Source of the DNA: Brevundimonas sp.
GTDB lineage: Bacteria; Pseudomonadota; Alphaproteobacteria; Caulobacterales; Caulobacteraceae
Length of the DNA stretch: 64,000 nucleotides
NCBI RefSeq assembly: GCF_019636155.1
Contig: NZ_JAHBYB010000001.1
Coordinates: forward strand, 186,001 to 250,000
Direction: 5' to 3'
Under the pieces are notes generated by a model, which was not told the origin of the DNA, did not search any database, and saw only the letters and a list, made by a program, of their open reading frames with translations. A program made the position numbers and the translations under genes. Positions 19,313 to 29,019 of this stretch are shown piece by piece. Within the stretch, counting starts at the first letter, position 1. Every line of letters starts with the position of its first letter.

Positions 19313-21013
19313 TTACGACGCGCCGCCGAACCGTTCGGACCATTCGGCCACCTGGGCGTCCTCGATCTTGGCGAACAGGACACCCTGGGCCGTCACCGGC
19401 CGGCCGCGCGGCAGGACGTCCAGCAGGGGTTCGTCGGCCGAGGGCCAGCTGAGGTCCGTCGCCCCGACCGAGGCGGCGATGCGGGTGGCGGTCTCGGGCA
19501 TGATCGGCGCCGCCAGCCGGGCGAACAGGGCCACAAGGTTCAGCCCGGTGCGCACCCCCACAGCGGCCGCGTCGCGGTCGGTCTTCAGGGCTGTCCACGG
19601 CGCCGCGACCTGCAGATATTCATTGCCTAGCACCCAGACGGCGCGGATGGCCTGGGCCGCCTTGCGGAACTCCAGCGCCTCGAAAGCCTCGGTCGCCTCG
19701 GCGATGCCGGCGCGCAGGTCGGCCTCCAGCCTGGCCTCCAGATCGCCGGCCGCGCCGCCGTCCGGCACGACGCCGTCCATCTTCGATTCCGCAAACTTCA
19801 CGATGCGGTTGACGAAATTGCCCAGGACGTCGGCCAGGTCCTTGTTGGTCGTCGACTGGAACTGCTCCCAGGTGAAGGCGGCGTCCGATCCTTCCGGCCC
19901 ATAGGCCGTCAGGTGCCAGCGCCAATAGTCGGCGGGCAGAAGCTCAAGCGCCTGGTCCATGAAGACGCCGCGCTTCTGGCTGGTCGAGAATTTGCCGCCG
20001 TACCAGTTCAGCCAGTTGAAGGCTTTCAGCGTGTCCACCGTCTTCCACGGCTCTTCGGAGCCCAGGATGGTGGCCGGAAAGCTGACGGTGTGGAAGGCGA
20101 CATTGTCCTTGCCCATGAACTGGACGTAGCGCACGTCGTCGGCGCCCTCGTCGGTGCGCCACCACGAACGCCAGTCGCCGCCCTTCGCCTCGGCCCATTC
20201 CTCGGTCGCGGCGATATATTCGATGGGGGCGTCGAACCAGACGTAAAAGACCTTGCCCTCCATGCCCGGGCGCGGGCCGCCGTCGGGGCCGACCACGGGC
20301 ACGCCCCATTTCAGGTCGCGGGTCATGCCACGGTCGATCAGGCCTTCGTCCAGATGCTTGTAGGCGATGGATTTGGCCAGGGACGACCAGTCCTTGGAAT
20401 CGACCCAGGCGCGGATGCGGTCGGCCATGCCGGCCTGGAGCAGATACAGGTGCCGGGTGTCGCGCACCTCCAGGTTCCGGCTGCCCGAGACGGCGGAATA
20501 GGGATCGATCAGGTCGGTCGGGTCGAGCAGGCGGCCGCAGTTGTCGCACTGGTCCCCCCGCGCGCCGACATGGCCGCAGTGAGGGCAGGTCCCCTCGACA
20601 TAGCGGTCGGGCAGGAAGCGGCCGTCGTCGACCGAATAGATCATCCGGTCGACCCGCTCCTCCATCAGGCCGTTGGCCTCCAGCACCCTGGCGAAATGCT
20701 GGGTCAGGCGGCGGTTGGCGTCTGAGGACGAGCGGCCGAACCAGTCGAAGCTGAGGTTGAAGGCCGCGCCCGCCTGCTTCTGGATCTGGTGCTGTTCGTC
20801 GCAATAGGTGCGGACGTCCTGGCCCGCGGCGGCGGCGGCCAGTTCGGCCGGGGTGCCGTGCTCGTCGGTGGCGCAGATATAGAGGACGTCATGCCCCTGT
20901 CCCCGCTTGAACCGCGCCCAGACGTCGGCCGGCAGCATCGAACCCGCCAGGTTCCCCAGGTGCTTGATGCCGTTGATGTAGGGCAGCGCCGAGGTGATGA
21001 GGATGCGGGACAT
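19313..21013 (-). CDS. metG: Methionyl-tRNA synthetase
   Basis: Class I synthetase that charges tRNA-Met. It has 566 residues. The HIGH-type motif is [14 protein letters not shown] (HLGN), a zinc knuckle [18 protein letters not shown] lies near residue 143, and the KMSKS equivalent is KFSTSQKRG near residue 327. The C-terminal EMAP-like tRNA-binding domain of the long form is absent. It starts 8 nt from the second GAGTGGC palindrome. Confidence 0.96.
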   Translation of the reverse strand: MSRILITSALPYINGIKHLGNLAGSMLPADVWARFKRGQGHDVLYICATDEHGTPAELAAAAAGQDVRTYCDEQHQIQKQAGAAFNLSFDWFGRSSSDANRRLTQHFARVLEANGLMEERVDRMIYSVDDGRFLPDRYVEGTCPHCGHVGARGDQCDNCGRLLDPTDLIDPYSAVSGSRNLEVRDTRHLYLLQAGMADRIRAWVDSKDWSSLAKSIAYKHLDEGLIDRGMTRDLKWGVPVVGPDGGPRPGMEGKVFYVWFDAPIEYIAATEEWAEAKGGDWRSWWRTDEGADDVRYVQFMGKDNVAFHTVSFPATILGSEEPWKTVDTLKAFNWLNWYGGKFSTSQKRGVFMDQALELLPADYWRWHLTAYGPEGSDAAFTWEQFQSTTNKDLADVLGNFVNRIVKFAESKMDGVVPDGGAAGDLEARLEADLRAGIAEATEAFEALEFRKAAQAIRAVWVLGNEYLQVAAPWTALKTDRDAAAVGVRTGLNLVALFARLAAPIMPETATRIAASVGATDLSWPSADEPLLDVLPRGRPVTAQGVLFAKIEDAQVAEWSERFGGAS

Positions 21014-21020
21014 GGGTTCT

Positions 21021-21149
21021 GGCGAGTGGCGAGTGGCGAGTGGCGAGTGTTAGTGGAGGTCGCGAGCGTTCAGCGCAACCGGCAGGTCGGGAAAAAGCAG
21101 AGCGCGGTCAAGCCGCGTCGCACTCGCCACTCGCCGCTCGCCACTCGCC
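21021..21149. repeat. 29-bp inverted repeat of GGCGAGTG units (second copy)
   Basis: The left arm 21021-21049 and right arm 21121-21149 match over 29 bp with one mismatch and a 71-nt loop. Arms are tandem GGCGAGT. This is the same family as at 1859-1946. The right arm forms the last codons of the MATE gene, so the element overlaps coding sequence. Confidence 0.9.
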
Positions 21150-22493
21150 ACTTCTCTTCGCCACCCGGACGAACCGGCCCGTCAGCAGGGTCGCTGAGAC
21201 CAGGCTGGCGACGATCACGGCCCAGACCAGGCCGTCCACGCCGATGCGATGGGCCAGAACCCAGCCCAGGGGCATCATGATCGCCGAATAGGCGACGAAA
21301 TGCAGGATGGTGGGCCACCAGATGTCCCCGGCGGCGCGATTGGCCGAGGCGGCGACCACCTGGATGGCGTCCGCGACGAAGAACAAGGTCGCCAGGGCCA
21401 GGGCCGGGGCGGCGACCGCCAACAGGGCGGCGTCGCGATTGTAGGCCGAGGCCAGTATGCCCGCCGTCGGCCAGACCACCAGGGCGATGACGAAGCCCAG
21501 GGCCGCCACCACCCCGATCCCGACCAGGCCGGCGCGCAGGACGCCGTCGCGATCCCGCGCCCCATAGGCCCGGCCGACCAGGACGGCCGTCGCCGCCGCC
21601 AGGCCCATGGGGACCATGAAGACGATGGCCGAGACGTTCAGCACTATGGTCCAGGCCGTGGTCTCGACGGCTCCCAGCTGTCCGGCGATGAAGGTCATGG
21701 CGGCGAAGGCCGCGACCTCGATGAAGAAGCTGGACCCGGCGCCATAGCCGACCTTGCGCTGCTCGCGCTCGGCCGGGCGGTCGCGGGCGGGCTTGTCGAA
21801 CACGCCCAGGGCCCGCGCCTCGGGCAGGCGCAGGATGTAGATCACCAGGAAGACCGCCAGGGCCGTGCGGGCGCCGAAGGTGGCCCAGGCCGAGGCCGCC
21901 GCGCCCGACGCGCCAATTCCCAGCAGATCGGGCACCAGCACCAGGTTGAGGACCAGGTTGACGCCGTTGGCGATCCACATCGCCCACATGCCGGGCTTGG
22001 GCCGACCCAGGGCCTCCAGGAAGAACTGGGCCGCGACGCTGACCAGATAGGCGGGCATGGACAGGGCGAAGATGACCAGGACCGGGCCCGCCCCCTCGCC
22101 CAGCCCCTCGGCCAGATTGGCGTGGCGCAGGGCCCAGGGGCCCAGGGCCGCCAGGGCGACCATCGAGACCAGGCCGATCTGAAGCGCATAGGTCATGCCG
22201 CGCCGCAGGACGGCGCCGACCTCGCGCCGCCGACCTTCGCCCAGCAGGCGGGCGGTCATCACCTGAACCCCCATCATCAGCCCGACCGCCGTGGTCAGGA
22301 CGATGGAGCTGGGCGCCCAGGCCAGGGCGTGAAAGGCCAGTTGCTGTCCGGAATGGTTGCCGACCACCAGGGCGTCGGTCAGACCCATGGTCATGATGCC
22401 CAGCCGCGCCAGGACCACCGGCCAGGCCAGGGCCAGCAGATCCTTCAGGACGGTTCGGGTCTGGGGGCCGAGGGCGATCATGGGAGCGGGCAA
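21108..22493 (-). CDS. MATE family multidrug efflux transporter (repeat-derived C-terminus)
   Basis: A 461-residue inner-membrane antiporter of the MATE family, with 12 hydrophobic helices. N-terminal family features are WPVVLARLGIMTMGLTDALV and the second half starts near WTIVLNVSAIVFMVPMGLAA. The last 17 residues (AKRSGEWRAASGECDAA) are encoded by the GAGTGGC repeat arm and its loop, so the native stop codon may have been lost when the repeat arrived. The start at 22493 or the Met four codons later is not decided. Confidence 0.9.
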   Translation of the reverse strand: MPAPMIALGPQTRTVLKDLLALAWPVVLARLGIMTMGLTDALVVGNHSGQQLAFHALAWAPSSIVLTTAVGLMMGVQVMTARLLGEGRRREVGAVLRRGMTYALQIGLVSMVALAALGPWALRHANLAEGLGEGAGPVLVIFALSMPAYLVSVAAQFFLEALGRPKPGMWAMWIANGVNLVLNLVLVPDLLGIGASGAAASAWATFGARTALAVFLVIYILRLPEARALGVFDKPARDRPAEREQRKVGYGAGSSFFIEVAAFAAMTFIAGQLGAVETTAWTIVLNVSAIVFMVPMGLAAATAVLVGRAYGARDRDGVLRAGLVGIGVVAALGFVIALVVWPTAGILASAYNRDAALLAVAAPALALATLFFVADAIQVVAASANRAAGDIWWPTILHFVAYSAIMMPLGWVLAHRIGVDGLVWAVIVASLVSATLLTGRFVRVAKRSGEWRAASGECDAA

Positions 22494-22547
22494 AGGCCAC
22501 GCTGGATCGCGGCGGTCAACACGGAATCGGATGGAGGCTTCTACAGC

Positions 22548-22958
22548 CTACCAGGCCCCCAGGTCGCGCAGCTGGACGACCAGTTCCGGCGGCATGTCGC
22601 CGGCGTCGGCGGCGGTCAGGTCGGCCGGCGCCTCGTGCCCGTCCAGATAGCGCCAGCCCTGGAACGGGCGGCGCGCCAGGGGGGCGGTGCGGATGATGCG
22701 CGGCTTCAGGGTGATCTCGCAACGGCTGGCCTTGCCCTCGCCGCGGGTGGTGATGTCCAGCACAGGCTGGCGGCAGCCGACGATCCCCTTGACCACCCAG
22801 TAGAGCGAGCCGCCGTCCTCGATCTCGGCCGCGCGCTTGGGCGTCATCCGGGTGTGCACGACCAGGGGCTTGCCGCCCGCCGCGCGGCGTTCCAGCCAGT
22901 CGATGTCCGAGACGCCGACGCACAGCTTGATCAGATGCAGGGAAGACGGAGCCGCCAT
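22548..22958 (-). CDS. DUF1489 family protein
   Basis: A 136-residue alphaproteobacterial protein of unknown function. Family-like segments are LHLIKLCVGVSDIDWLERR at the start, HTRMTPKRAAEIEDGGSLYW and WVVKGIVGCRQPVLDI in the middle, and RPFQGWRYLDGHEAPADL near the end. The ATG at 22958 gives the family length; the longer frame to 23129 is not conserved-looking. Confidence 0.85.
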   Translation of the reverse strand: MAAPSSLHLIKLCVGVSDIDWLERRAAGGKPLVVHTRMTPKRAAEIEDGGSLYWVVKGIVGCRQPVLDITTRGEGKASRCEITLKPRIIRTAPLARRPFQGWRYLDGHEAPADLTAADAGDMPPELVVQLRDLGAW

Positions 22959-23020
22959 GGCCGCCCCATAGCATCTGAATCCCGGCGACGTCAGGGCGAT
23001 GGACCTGTAGTCTGGCGGAC

Positions 23021-23425
23021 ATGAGCACCACACGCCGTCAGACGCTGACCGCCGGCCTGGGCGCGGGACTGGGCCTGGCCACGGCCGCCGTCTCGCCGGC
23101 CCTGGCGAGCATGACCTTCGAAGGAACATCCATGTATGGACTGATCGGGCGCATGAAGGCCCTGCCCGGCCACCGGGCCGACCTGGCCGCCATCCTGCTG
23201 GAGGGAACCGGGGCCATGCCCGGCTGCCTGTCCTATATCGTCGCCGAAGACACGGTGGACGCCGACGCCCTGTGGATCACCGAGGTCTGGGACAGCGCCG
23301 ACAGCCACCGCGCCTCCCTGTCCCTGCCGGCGGTCCGGGACGCCATCGCGCGGGGCCGGCCCCTGATCGTCGGGTTCGACAGCCAGACCGAGACCCGCCC
23401 CCTGGGCGGGGCGGGCCTGGCTTAG
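23021..23425 (+). CDS. Exported antibiotic-biosynthesis-monooxygenase (ABM) domain protein
   Basis: A 134-residue protein. The N-terminus TTRRQTLTAGLGAGLGLATA is a twin-arginine-like signal, and ALASM is a likely cleavage region. The rest is a small alpha+beta barrel of the ABM/quinol monooxygenase type: YGLIGRMKALPGHRADLAAI, then SYIVAEDTVDADALWITEVW and a terminal helix. Such proteins are usually dimers; the substrate is unknown. It ends 4 nt inside the convergent gene at 23422. Confidence 0.78.
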   Translation: MSTTRRQTLTAGLGAGLGLATAAVSPALASMTFEGTSMYGLIGRMKALPGHRADLAAILLEGTGAMPGCLSYIVAEDTVDADALWITEVWDSADSHRASLSLPAVRDAIARGRPLIVGFDSQTETRPLGGAGLA

Positions 23426-23790
23426 TCTTCCTGGGCCGTCATTTCGGCGCCCACGCGCTGCATGGTCTCGGCCTTTTCCATGATGGCCTGGCCGCAGCGC
23501 TCGCTGTGCGGAGCCACGTCGGCCTGGGTGGCGCCGTCGGCGAACTGCTGCAGCCGCCGGAGCCAGTCTTGCGCGGGATCGCGGCCTTCCAGCCGACCCA
23601 GGAAATAGAAGACGCCCAGGGCGCCGGCCTCGGTCTGACCCTGGGCGGCGACCAGGCTGTAGATGGCCATGCACTGGATGTCCGCGGTCTCTTCGGCCGT
23701 CAGCGGACGGTCAACGGCGGTCTGGGCCGAGGCGGGCGCGGCGAAGGCCAGGGTCGTGGCGGCGGCCAGGGCCAGGGTGAAGGTCTTCAT
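23422..23790 (-). CDS. Secreted hypothetical protein
   Basis: A 122-residue protein with a clean signal peptide (MKTFTLALAAATTLAFAAPASAQ). The mature part is helical with two Cys (IQCMAIYSL and HSERCGQAIM) that may form a disulfide. Similar small periplasmic proteins are common in Caulobacterales; no function is known. Its start overlaps the mccA stop by 4 nt, so it may be translated from the same mRNA. Confidence 0.75.
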   Translation of the reverse strand: MKTFTLALAAATTLAFAAPASAQTAVDRPLTAEETADIQCMAIYSLVAAQGQTEAGALGVFYFLGRLEGRDPAQDWLRRLQQFADGATQADVAPHSERCGQAIMEKAETMQRVGAEMTAQED

Positions 23791-25790
23791 TCTGCGTCTC
23801 CCGAGGCCGTGACCGTGGCCAGGACCGTTCCCTCGGCGGCCTGATCGCCGACCGAAACCGATATTGCGCCCACCACCCCGTCGAAGGGGGCGGTCAGGGC
23901 GTGCTCCATCTTCATGGCTTCCAGCACCACGATCGACTGACCTTTCGTGACGGCGTCCCCGGCCTTGGCCGGGACCGCAACGATCCGACCCGGCATGGGC
24001 GCGCGCAGGGCGCCGTCGGAGGCCGACCCATCTCCGACTCCGGCCGCTCGGCGCAGACCGAACTCGAACGCGTATCCCCGTTCGAACACGATCACCCGGT
24101 CCGTGATGCGCGGCGCCACCGAGGCTAGTTCATGATCGACGTGGACGAAGTCAGGCGAGCCATAGACGAGGAAGCGTCTACCGTTCATTTCCACGTCGTA
24201 CGTAGAATGGCCGATCGGCGGTCCGGCCCGTCCGACCAGATTGGCCAGAACGGCTTCGCCCTGATGATAGAGGGCGATCTGCGCCCTGGCCGGAGCATTG
24301 AGCCGGAAGGCGAACAGTCCATCCCGCCAGGGAGAGGCAGCGTCGCCTCCCGCTGAGAAAGCTGCATCGTCTGCCCGCAAACCCACCGTCGCCAGCGCTG
24401 TGGCCGCCACATGCGCGGGGAGGTCCTCGTTTGACAGCAGCGCCGCCTCTTCCGCCGCGATGAAACCCGTATCCACATCGCCAGCGACGAACCGGGGGTG
24501 GCTCAGGCAGCGGGCCAGGAACCCCGCATTGGTCTTCACCGGCCAGACCTCGACCTGGGCGCACGCGTGGGCCAGATCGGCCGCCGCCGCCTCGCGCGTG
24601 TCGGCGTGGACGATCAGCTTGGCGATCATGGGGTCGTAGAACTGGCTGACCTCGCCGCCCTGCTGCACGCCCGTGTCCACGCGGATGTCGTCCGGCAGGC
24701 TGAAATGCTCCAGCCGACCGATGGACGGCAGGAAACCATTGGCCGGGTCTTCGGCATAAAGGCGCGCCTCCATGGCCCAGCCCTTGATGGGGATGTCCGC
24801 CTGTTTCAGTGGGATGGCTTCGCCCGCCGCCACGCGGAACTGCCATTCCACCAGGTCGACGCCGGTGATCGCCTCGGTCACCGGATGTTCGACCTGCAGC
24901 CGCGTGTTCATCTCCATGAACCAGATGCGGTCGGCCTTCAGCCCGTCAGAGGCGTCGGCGATGAACTCGATCGTCCCCGCGCCCTGATAGTTCACCGCCT
25001 GGGCCGCGCGCACGGCGGCGGCGGTGACGGCGGCGCGCGTGGCCGCATCCATGCCGGGCGCCGGCGCTTCCTCGATCACCTTCTGGTGGCGCCGTTGCAG
25101 CGAACAGTCGCGTTCGTGCAGGTGGACCACCGTGCCGTGGCTGTCGCCGAACACCTGCACCTCGATATGGCGCGGGCGGGTGATGTAGCTTTCGATCAGC
25201 ACGCGCGGGTCGCCGAAGGACGACTGCCCCTCGCGCTGGGCGCTGGCCAGGGCGTCGGCGAAGTCTTCGGCCCGTTCGACCAGGCGCATCCCCTTGCCGC
25301 CGCCGCCGGCGACCGCCTTGATCAGCACCGGATAGCCGATGCGCGCCGCCTCGGCCGCCAGGGTCGCCGCCGACTGGTCCTCGCCCTGATAGCCGGGGGT
25401 GACGGGCACGCCCGCCTCGATCATCAGCGTCTTGGCCGCGTCCTTCAGGCCCATGGCGCGGATGGCGGCGGGCGGAGGGCCGATCCAGACCATGCCGGCG
25501 GCCGTCACCGCCTCGGCGAAGTCGGCGTTCTCGGACAGGAAGCCATAAGCCGGATGGATCGCCTCGGCCCCGGCTTCCTTCGCGGCGGCCAGAACCTTGT
25601 CGGCGTCCAGATAGGACTCACGCGCCGCCGCAGGGCCGATCCGCACCGCCTGGTCCGCCTCGCGCACATGCAGGGCCTGGGCGTCCGCGTCGGAATAGAT
25701 GGCGATGGTGCGGATTCCCATCCGCTGGGCGGTGCGGAAGACACGGCAGGCGATCTCGCCGCGATTGGCGACCAGGACGGACTTGAACAT
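23787..25790 (-). CDS. mccA: Biotin-carboxylase/biotin-carrier subunit, methylcrotonyl-CoA carboxylase alpha
   Basis: Carboxylates biotin with ATP and bicarbonate, for the 3-methylcrotonyl-CoA step of leucine breakdown. It has 667 residues: biotin carboxylase domain 1-445 (VLVANRGEIACRVFRTAQ, ATP grasp VAGGGGKGMRLVE), then the carrier domain with biotinyl Lys at about 627 in EAMKMEH. The family also contains propionyl-CoA and geranyl-CoA carboxylases. The subunit choice rests on the nearby mccB and hydratase genes; a more PccA-like paralogue lies at 44862. Confidence 0.88.
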   Translation of the reverse strand: MFKSVLVANRGEIACRVFRTAQRMGIRTIAIYSDADAQALHVREADQAVRIGPAAARESYLDADKVLAAAKEAGAEAIHPAYGFLSENADFAEAVTAAGMVWIGPPPAAIRAMGLKDAAKTLMIEAGVPVTPGYQGEDQSAATLAAEAARIGYPVLIKAVAGGGGKGMRLVERAEDFADALASAQREGQSSFGDPRVLIESYITRPRHIEVQVFGDSHGTVVHLHERDCSLQRRHQKVIEEAPAPGMDAATRAAVTAAAVRAAQAVNYQGAGTIEFIADASDGLKADRIWFMEMNTRLQVEHPVTEAITGVDLVEWQFRVAAGEAIPLKQADIPIKGWAMEARLYAEDPANGFLPSIGRLEHFSLPDDIRVDTGVQQGGEVSQFYDPMIAKLIVHADTREAAAADLAHACAQVEVWPVKTNAGFLARCLSHPRFVAGDVDTGFIAAEEAALLSNEDLPAHVAATALATVGLRADDAAFSAGGDAASPWRDGLFAFRLNAPARAQIALYHQGEAVLANLVGRAGPPIGHSTYDVEMNGRRFLVYGSPDFVHVDHELASVAPRITDRVIVFERGYAFEFGLRRAAGVGDGSASDGALRAPMPGRIVAVPAKAGDAVTKGQSIVVLEAMKMEHALTAPFDGVVGAISVSVGDQAAEGTVLATVTASGDAE

Positions 25791-25853
25791 GGCCCACCGT
25801 TAGCGGTTCGCCGGCGCCGGGGAAAGGTCGGGCGCCCACGGCGACGTTAGACC

Positions 25854-26981
25854 GTGGCGAAGGCGGCGCGACATGGCTATGAGGAGGTTCCTTTTCCGCT
25901 GGCGGAGTCGTTTTTCTTGCCGCTTCCCCTCATTGATCGTCCGTATCGCGTGATCCGAAAGCGCCTGCGCAACCTGTTTCCGCGTGAACTGCCGCCGGTG
26001 GCGCCGGGCCTGCCGCCGCCCGATCCCACCTTGCCCCTGTACGAACGGATGGTGGGGCTGGAACGGATGAGCCATGCGATCTTCGCCGAACTGGCCGAGG
26101 TCAAGCTGATGCTGGCGGCATCAACCCGACCGGCGCCCGATCTGTGGCGGGGCAAGCCGACAAGGATTCCGGGCGAGCCGGCGACCCGCGCCTTCCCGAA
26201 ATCGACGATCTGCCGCCAGGACAGTTTCGAGCAGCCCTATTTCGCCTATTGGACCGCAAAGATCGGCGAAGGCCTGCGCTATCATCGCAAGATCTGGGAG
26301 TTCGTGTTCATTCTGCAGGCGCTGTGGGAACGCGGTGCGATCCGGCCGGGCGCGCGCGGCCTGGGCTTTGGTGTTGGATCGGAATCCCTGCCGGCCTGGT
26401 TCGCCTCGCAGGGGGTGAAGATCACGGCCACGGATGTCGAGGCCGACCAGGCGGCGGATGCCGGCTGGATCGCCAGCAACCAGCACGCCGCCAGCAAGGC
26501 CGCCCTGGCGCGCCCCCATCTTTGCCCGCCGGATATTTTCGAAGCCAATGTCGAGTTTCAGCCGTGCGACATGAACGCCATTCCGGCCGAGTTGAACGGC
26601 TATGATTTCTGCTGGTCCGCCTGCGCTTTCGAGCATCTGGGGTCGATCGAGGCCGGACTGACCTTCGTCGAGCGGTCGCTGGACACCTTGAAGCCGGGCG
26701 GTTGGGCGATCCACACCACCGAATACAACATGTCCTCGAATGATCGCACGGTCGAGGTGGGCGGCACGGTGCTGTTCCGCCAGCGCGACTTCCTGGAACT
26801 GAAGCGCCGCCTGGAGGCCCAGGGTCACAAGGTGGCGGCGTTCGACTTCACGCCGGGCGAAGGCGAGATCGACCGATACCTGGACATCGCCCCTTACCGG
26901 TCCGAGCCGCATCTGGTCCTGGCCCTGTGGGGGCACCAGACCACCTCGATCGGGGTGATCGTGCAGAAGAAGCCGGACTGA
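25854..26981 (+). CDS. SAM-dependent methyltransferase, class I
   Basis: A 375-residue protein. The Rossmann motif I is RGLGFGVGSESLPAWFASQG near residue 165, followed by ITATDVEADQ (acidic ribose-binding residue) and a motif IV region YDFCWSACAFEHLGSIE. A 150-residue N-terminal part (EVPFPLAESFFLPLPLID onward) may bind the acceptor. This layout is like methyltransferases of surface-polysaccharide clusters. The start is the GTG at 25854 for lack of a better one; no clear SD is seen. Confidence 0.8.
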   Translation: MAKAARHGYEEVPFPLAESFFLPLPLIDRPYRVIRKRLRNLFPRELPPVAPGLPPPDPTLPLYERMVGLERMSHAIFAELAEVKLMLAASTRPAPDLWRGKPTRIPGEPATRAFPKSTICRQDSFEQPYFAYWTAKIGEGLRYHRKIWEFVFILQALWERGAIRPGARGLGFGVGSESLPAWFASQGVKITATDVEADQAADAGWIASNQHAASKAALARPHLCPPDIFEANVEFQPCDMNAIPAELNGYDFCWSACAFEHLGSIEAGLTFVERSLDTLKPGGWAIHTTEYNMSSNDRTVEVGGTVLFRQRDFLELKRRLEAQGHKVAAFDFTPGEGEIDRYLDIAPYRSEPHLVLALWGHQTTSIGVIVQKKPD

Positions 26982-26985
26982 GGCC

Positions 26986-27900
26986 CTATTCGGCCCAGTT
27001 GGGCCTGCGCTTGTCCAGGAAGGCGCGGACGCCTTCCTGGCCCTCGGCCGAGACGCGGGCGCGGGCGATGCGACGGGCGGTGTCTTCCATCAGGCCGTGA
27101 TCCAGTTTACGCCCGGCGACATCGTGCACCAGCCGCTTGGCCTCCCCCATGGCGCCGGGGGCGCAGGCGCGGACGGCGGCGCTGAAATCGGCCACGAAGG
27201 CGTCGATCTGGCCGGCGTCGTCCAGCACATGGCCGATCAGTCCGAAGCGTTTGGCCGCCTCGGCGTCGAACACATCGGCCGTCAGGAACAGGGCCCGCGC
27301 GGTGCGGGCGCCGACGGCCTCGATCACATAGGGGGCGATGGTCGCCGGGATCAGGCCCAGCTTGACCTCGGAAAAGGCGAAGCGCGTTCCCCTGACCGCC
27401 ACGGCCATGTCGCAGGCGGCGACGATGCCCGCCCCGCCGCCCATGGCCGCGCCCTCGACGATGGCCACGGTCAGGGCCGGGACGTCGTGCAGGGCCTTGA
27501 GCATCGCGGCCAGGCCCATGGCGTCGGCGCGGTTCTCGGATTCGCTCCAGTCGGCGGCGTCGCGCATCCAGCCCAGGTCGGCCCCGGCGCTGAAGGTCCC
27601 CCCCGCCCCACGAATGAAGACCGCCCGCACATGATCGGCGCCGTGCAGGGTCTCGAACGCCTCGTGCAGGGCGGCGATGGTGGCGGCGTCGAAGGCGTTC
27701 TTCTTCTGCGGCCGGTTCAGGGTGACGAAGACCAGGCCGTCCGGCGTCGCCTGCACCCGCACCAGATCATCATTGGCGTCGGGCGCCGGATCGGCGACCA
27801 GAGGATGGGCGATGCGGTTGATCTCGGCCGCCTCGGCATCGGTGATGTCGAAGGCGTTCAGATCGGCGGCGTTCAGATCGGCGTCTGTGGGCTTGGCCAT
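26986..27900 (-). CDS. liuC: Enoyl-CoA hydratase/isomerase, probable methylglutaconyl-CoA hydratase
   Basis: Crotonase-fold protein of 304 residues. The oxyanion-hole and active-site regions are IRGAGGTFSAGADLGWMRDA and EGAAMGGGAGIVAACDMAVA. A 45-residue N-terminal extension is unusual (DADLNAADLNAFDIT). The neighbours mccA and mccB suggest the methylglutaconyl-CoA step of leucine degradation; another crotonase substrate is possible. It converges with the methyltransferase gene, 4 nt apart. Confidence 0.78.
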   Translation of the reverse strand: MAKPTDADLNAADLNAFDITDAEAAEINRIAHPLVADPAPDANDDLVRVQATPDGLVFVTLNRPQKKNAFDAATIAALHEAFETLHGADHVRAVFIRGAGGTFSAGADLGWMRDAADWSESENRADAMGLAAMLKALHDVPALTVAIVEGAAMGGGAGIVAACDMAVAVRGTRFAFSEVKLGLIPATIAPYVIEAVGARTARALFLTADVFDAEAAKRFGLIGHVLDDAGQIDAFVADFSAAVRACAPGAMGEAKRLVHDVAGRKLDHGLMEDTARRIARARVSAEGQEGVRAFLDKRRPNWAE

Positions 27901-27968
27901 GGCTTGGGTCTCCTGCGCTGCATCGCCTATAACGCGCCACCGGCCGAACGGAACACGAAAGCTGCGCC

Positions 27969-28331
27969 ATGAAGACCAGCGCGACCGACCGCATCCGCAG
28001 GACCAGCGTGGCCAGCGTCCACGTCCACTATGTCGCCAAGGTAGAGAAGAAGGGCCGCACCCGCGCCGAGGTGGACCAGGTCATCCGTTGGCTGACCGGC
28101 TATTCCCAGGCGCAGCTTGAGGCCCTGTTGGCCGACGGAACCGACTTCGAAACCTTCTTCGCCCAGGCCCCGGCCATGAACCCCAACCGCTTCCTGATCA
28201 CCGGCGTGATCTGCGGCCATCGGGTGGAAGGGATCGAAGACCCCTTCATGCGCGAACTGCGCCACCTGGATAAGCTGGTCGACGAGGTGAGCAAGGGGAA
28301 GGCGATGGAGAAGGTGCTGCGGGCGGGGTGA
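27969..28331 (+). CDS. DUF2200 family protein
   Basis: A 120-residue protein of the DUF2200 family, function unknown. The sequence has [20 protein letters not shown], the turn [16 protein letters not shown] and the tail [19 protein letters not shown]. It starts 68 nt from the divergent liuC gene. Everything downstream to 29288 is of different composition. Confidence 0.82.
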   Translation: MKTSATDRIRRTSVASVHVHYVAKVEKKGRTRAEVDQVIRWLTGYSQAQLEALLADGTDFETFFAQAPAMNPNRFLITGVICGHRVEGIEDPFMRELRHLDKLVDEVSKGKAMEKVLRAG

Positions 28332-28431
28332 ATTGGCTCAAGTACCCGCGACGCGTCCTTCCGACCTACCGATGATAGTCCGCTTACAACCCTTGAAGGG
28401 CATTCCGCGCGCCCGCTGTAGGCGATGTCCG

Positions 28432-29019
28432 TTATAGCCGCCGTTTCTTGCGAACCCATCCGGCGCGCTTGCGAGCGGCCTTGCTCGCTGCACGGCTCAC
28501 TCCTGTCCGCCGACAGCCAGCAACCAAGCCCTCATTCGCCGCCATGATGTGAAGGTAGTCAGCATACTCGGGTTCGATGCCGCGCAGGACGTACTTCGCC
28601 AGAGACCCGGGCGTGTGCACCGGGCCGATATGCAGCCCGTCTCTCAGATCGACGCGACCCGATATTTTTTGGAGGCGGTTTTTGACCGTGTCGGCGAAGG
28701 CAGCAGCGAATGCGGGCGGGACATGGAGAACCCAGTGGACGTGACGACTACCGGCGGGGTTTGAATGGCAGTGGAAGCCTTGGAGTTCACCAATGTCGCG
28801 GCCCTGCCGCTGTCGTTGGTCTCTCCACCAGCGTGTGACGCGGGCTTGGAGGTCTGCAAAGGCGCGGCCAGCGACTTCAGCGTCGATCCCCACAGGGGCA
28901 AAGCTGACTGTCACATGGGTGTTCATAGGACGTCCCACCTCCCCGACGTATCGGACCGCGTGGAGCGCGTTCTCGCAGGCCCGCCGTCCGACGTATAAAC
29001 CACCCGATTTTGTCGCCAC
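28432..29019 (-). CDS. Putative HUH-endonuclease Rep-like protein (rolling-circle replication type)
   Basis: A 195-residue protein from a GTG at 29019, preceded by AGGG at 8 nt (a GTG at 29028 is also open, and an ATG at 28926 is possible). It has an HUH-like metal motif SRHVHWVLHVPP near residue 100 and a candidate catalytic Tyr in LAKYVLRGIEPEYADYLHI. The basic end TGVSRAASKAARKRAGW matches what I know of alphaproteobacterial Rep-like proteins with a YxLKG motif and KRxGTSxNIGRAAR tail. It may be a stray replication gene of a phage or plasmid. Codon use is less GC-rich than the neighbours. Confidence 0.6.
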   Translation of the reverse strand: MATKSGGLYVGRRACENALHAVRYVGEVGRPMNTHVTVSFAPVGIDAEVAGRAFADLQARVTRWWRDQRQRQGRDIGELQGFHCHSNPAGSRHVHWVLHVPPAFAAAFADTVKNRLQKISGRVDLRDGLHIGPVHTPGSLAKYVLRGIEPEYADYLHIMAANEGLVAGCRRTGVSRAASKAARKRAGWVRKKRRL

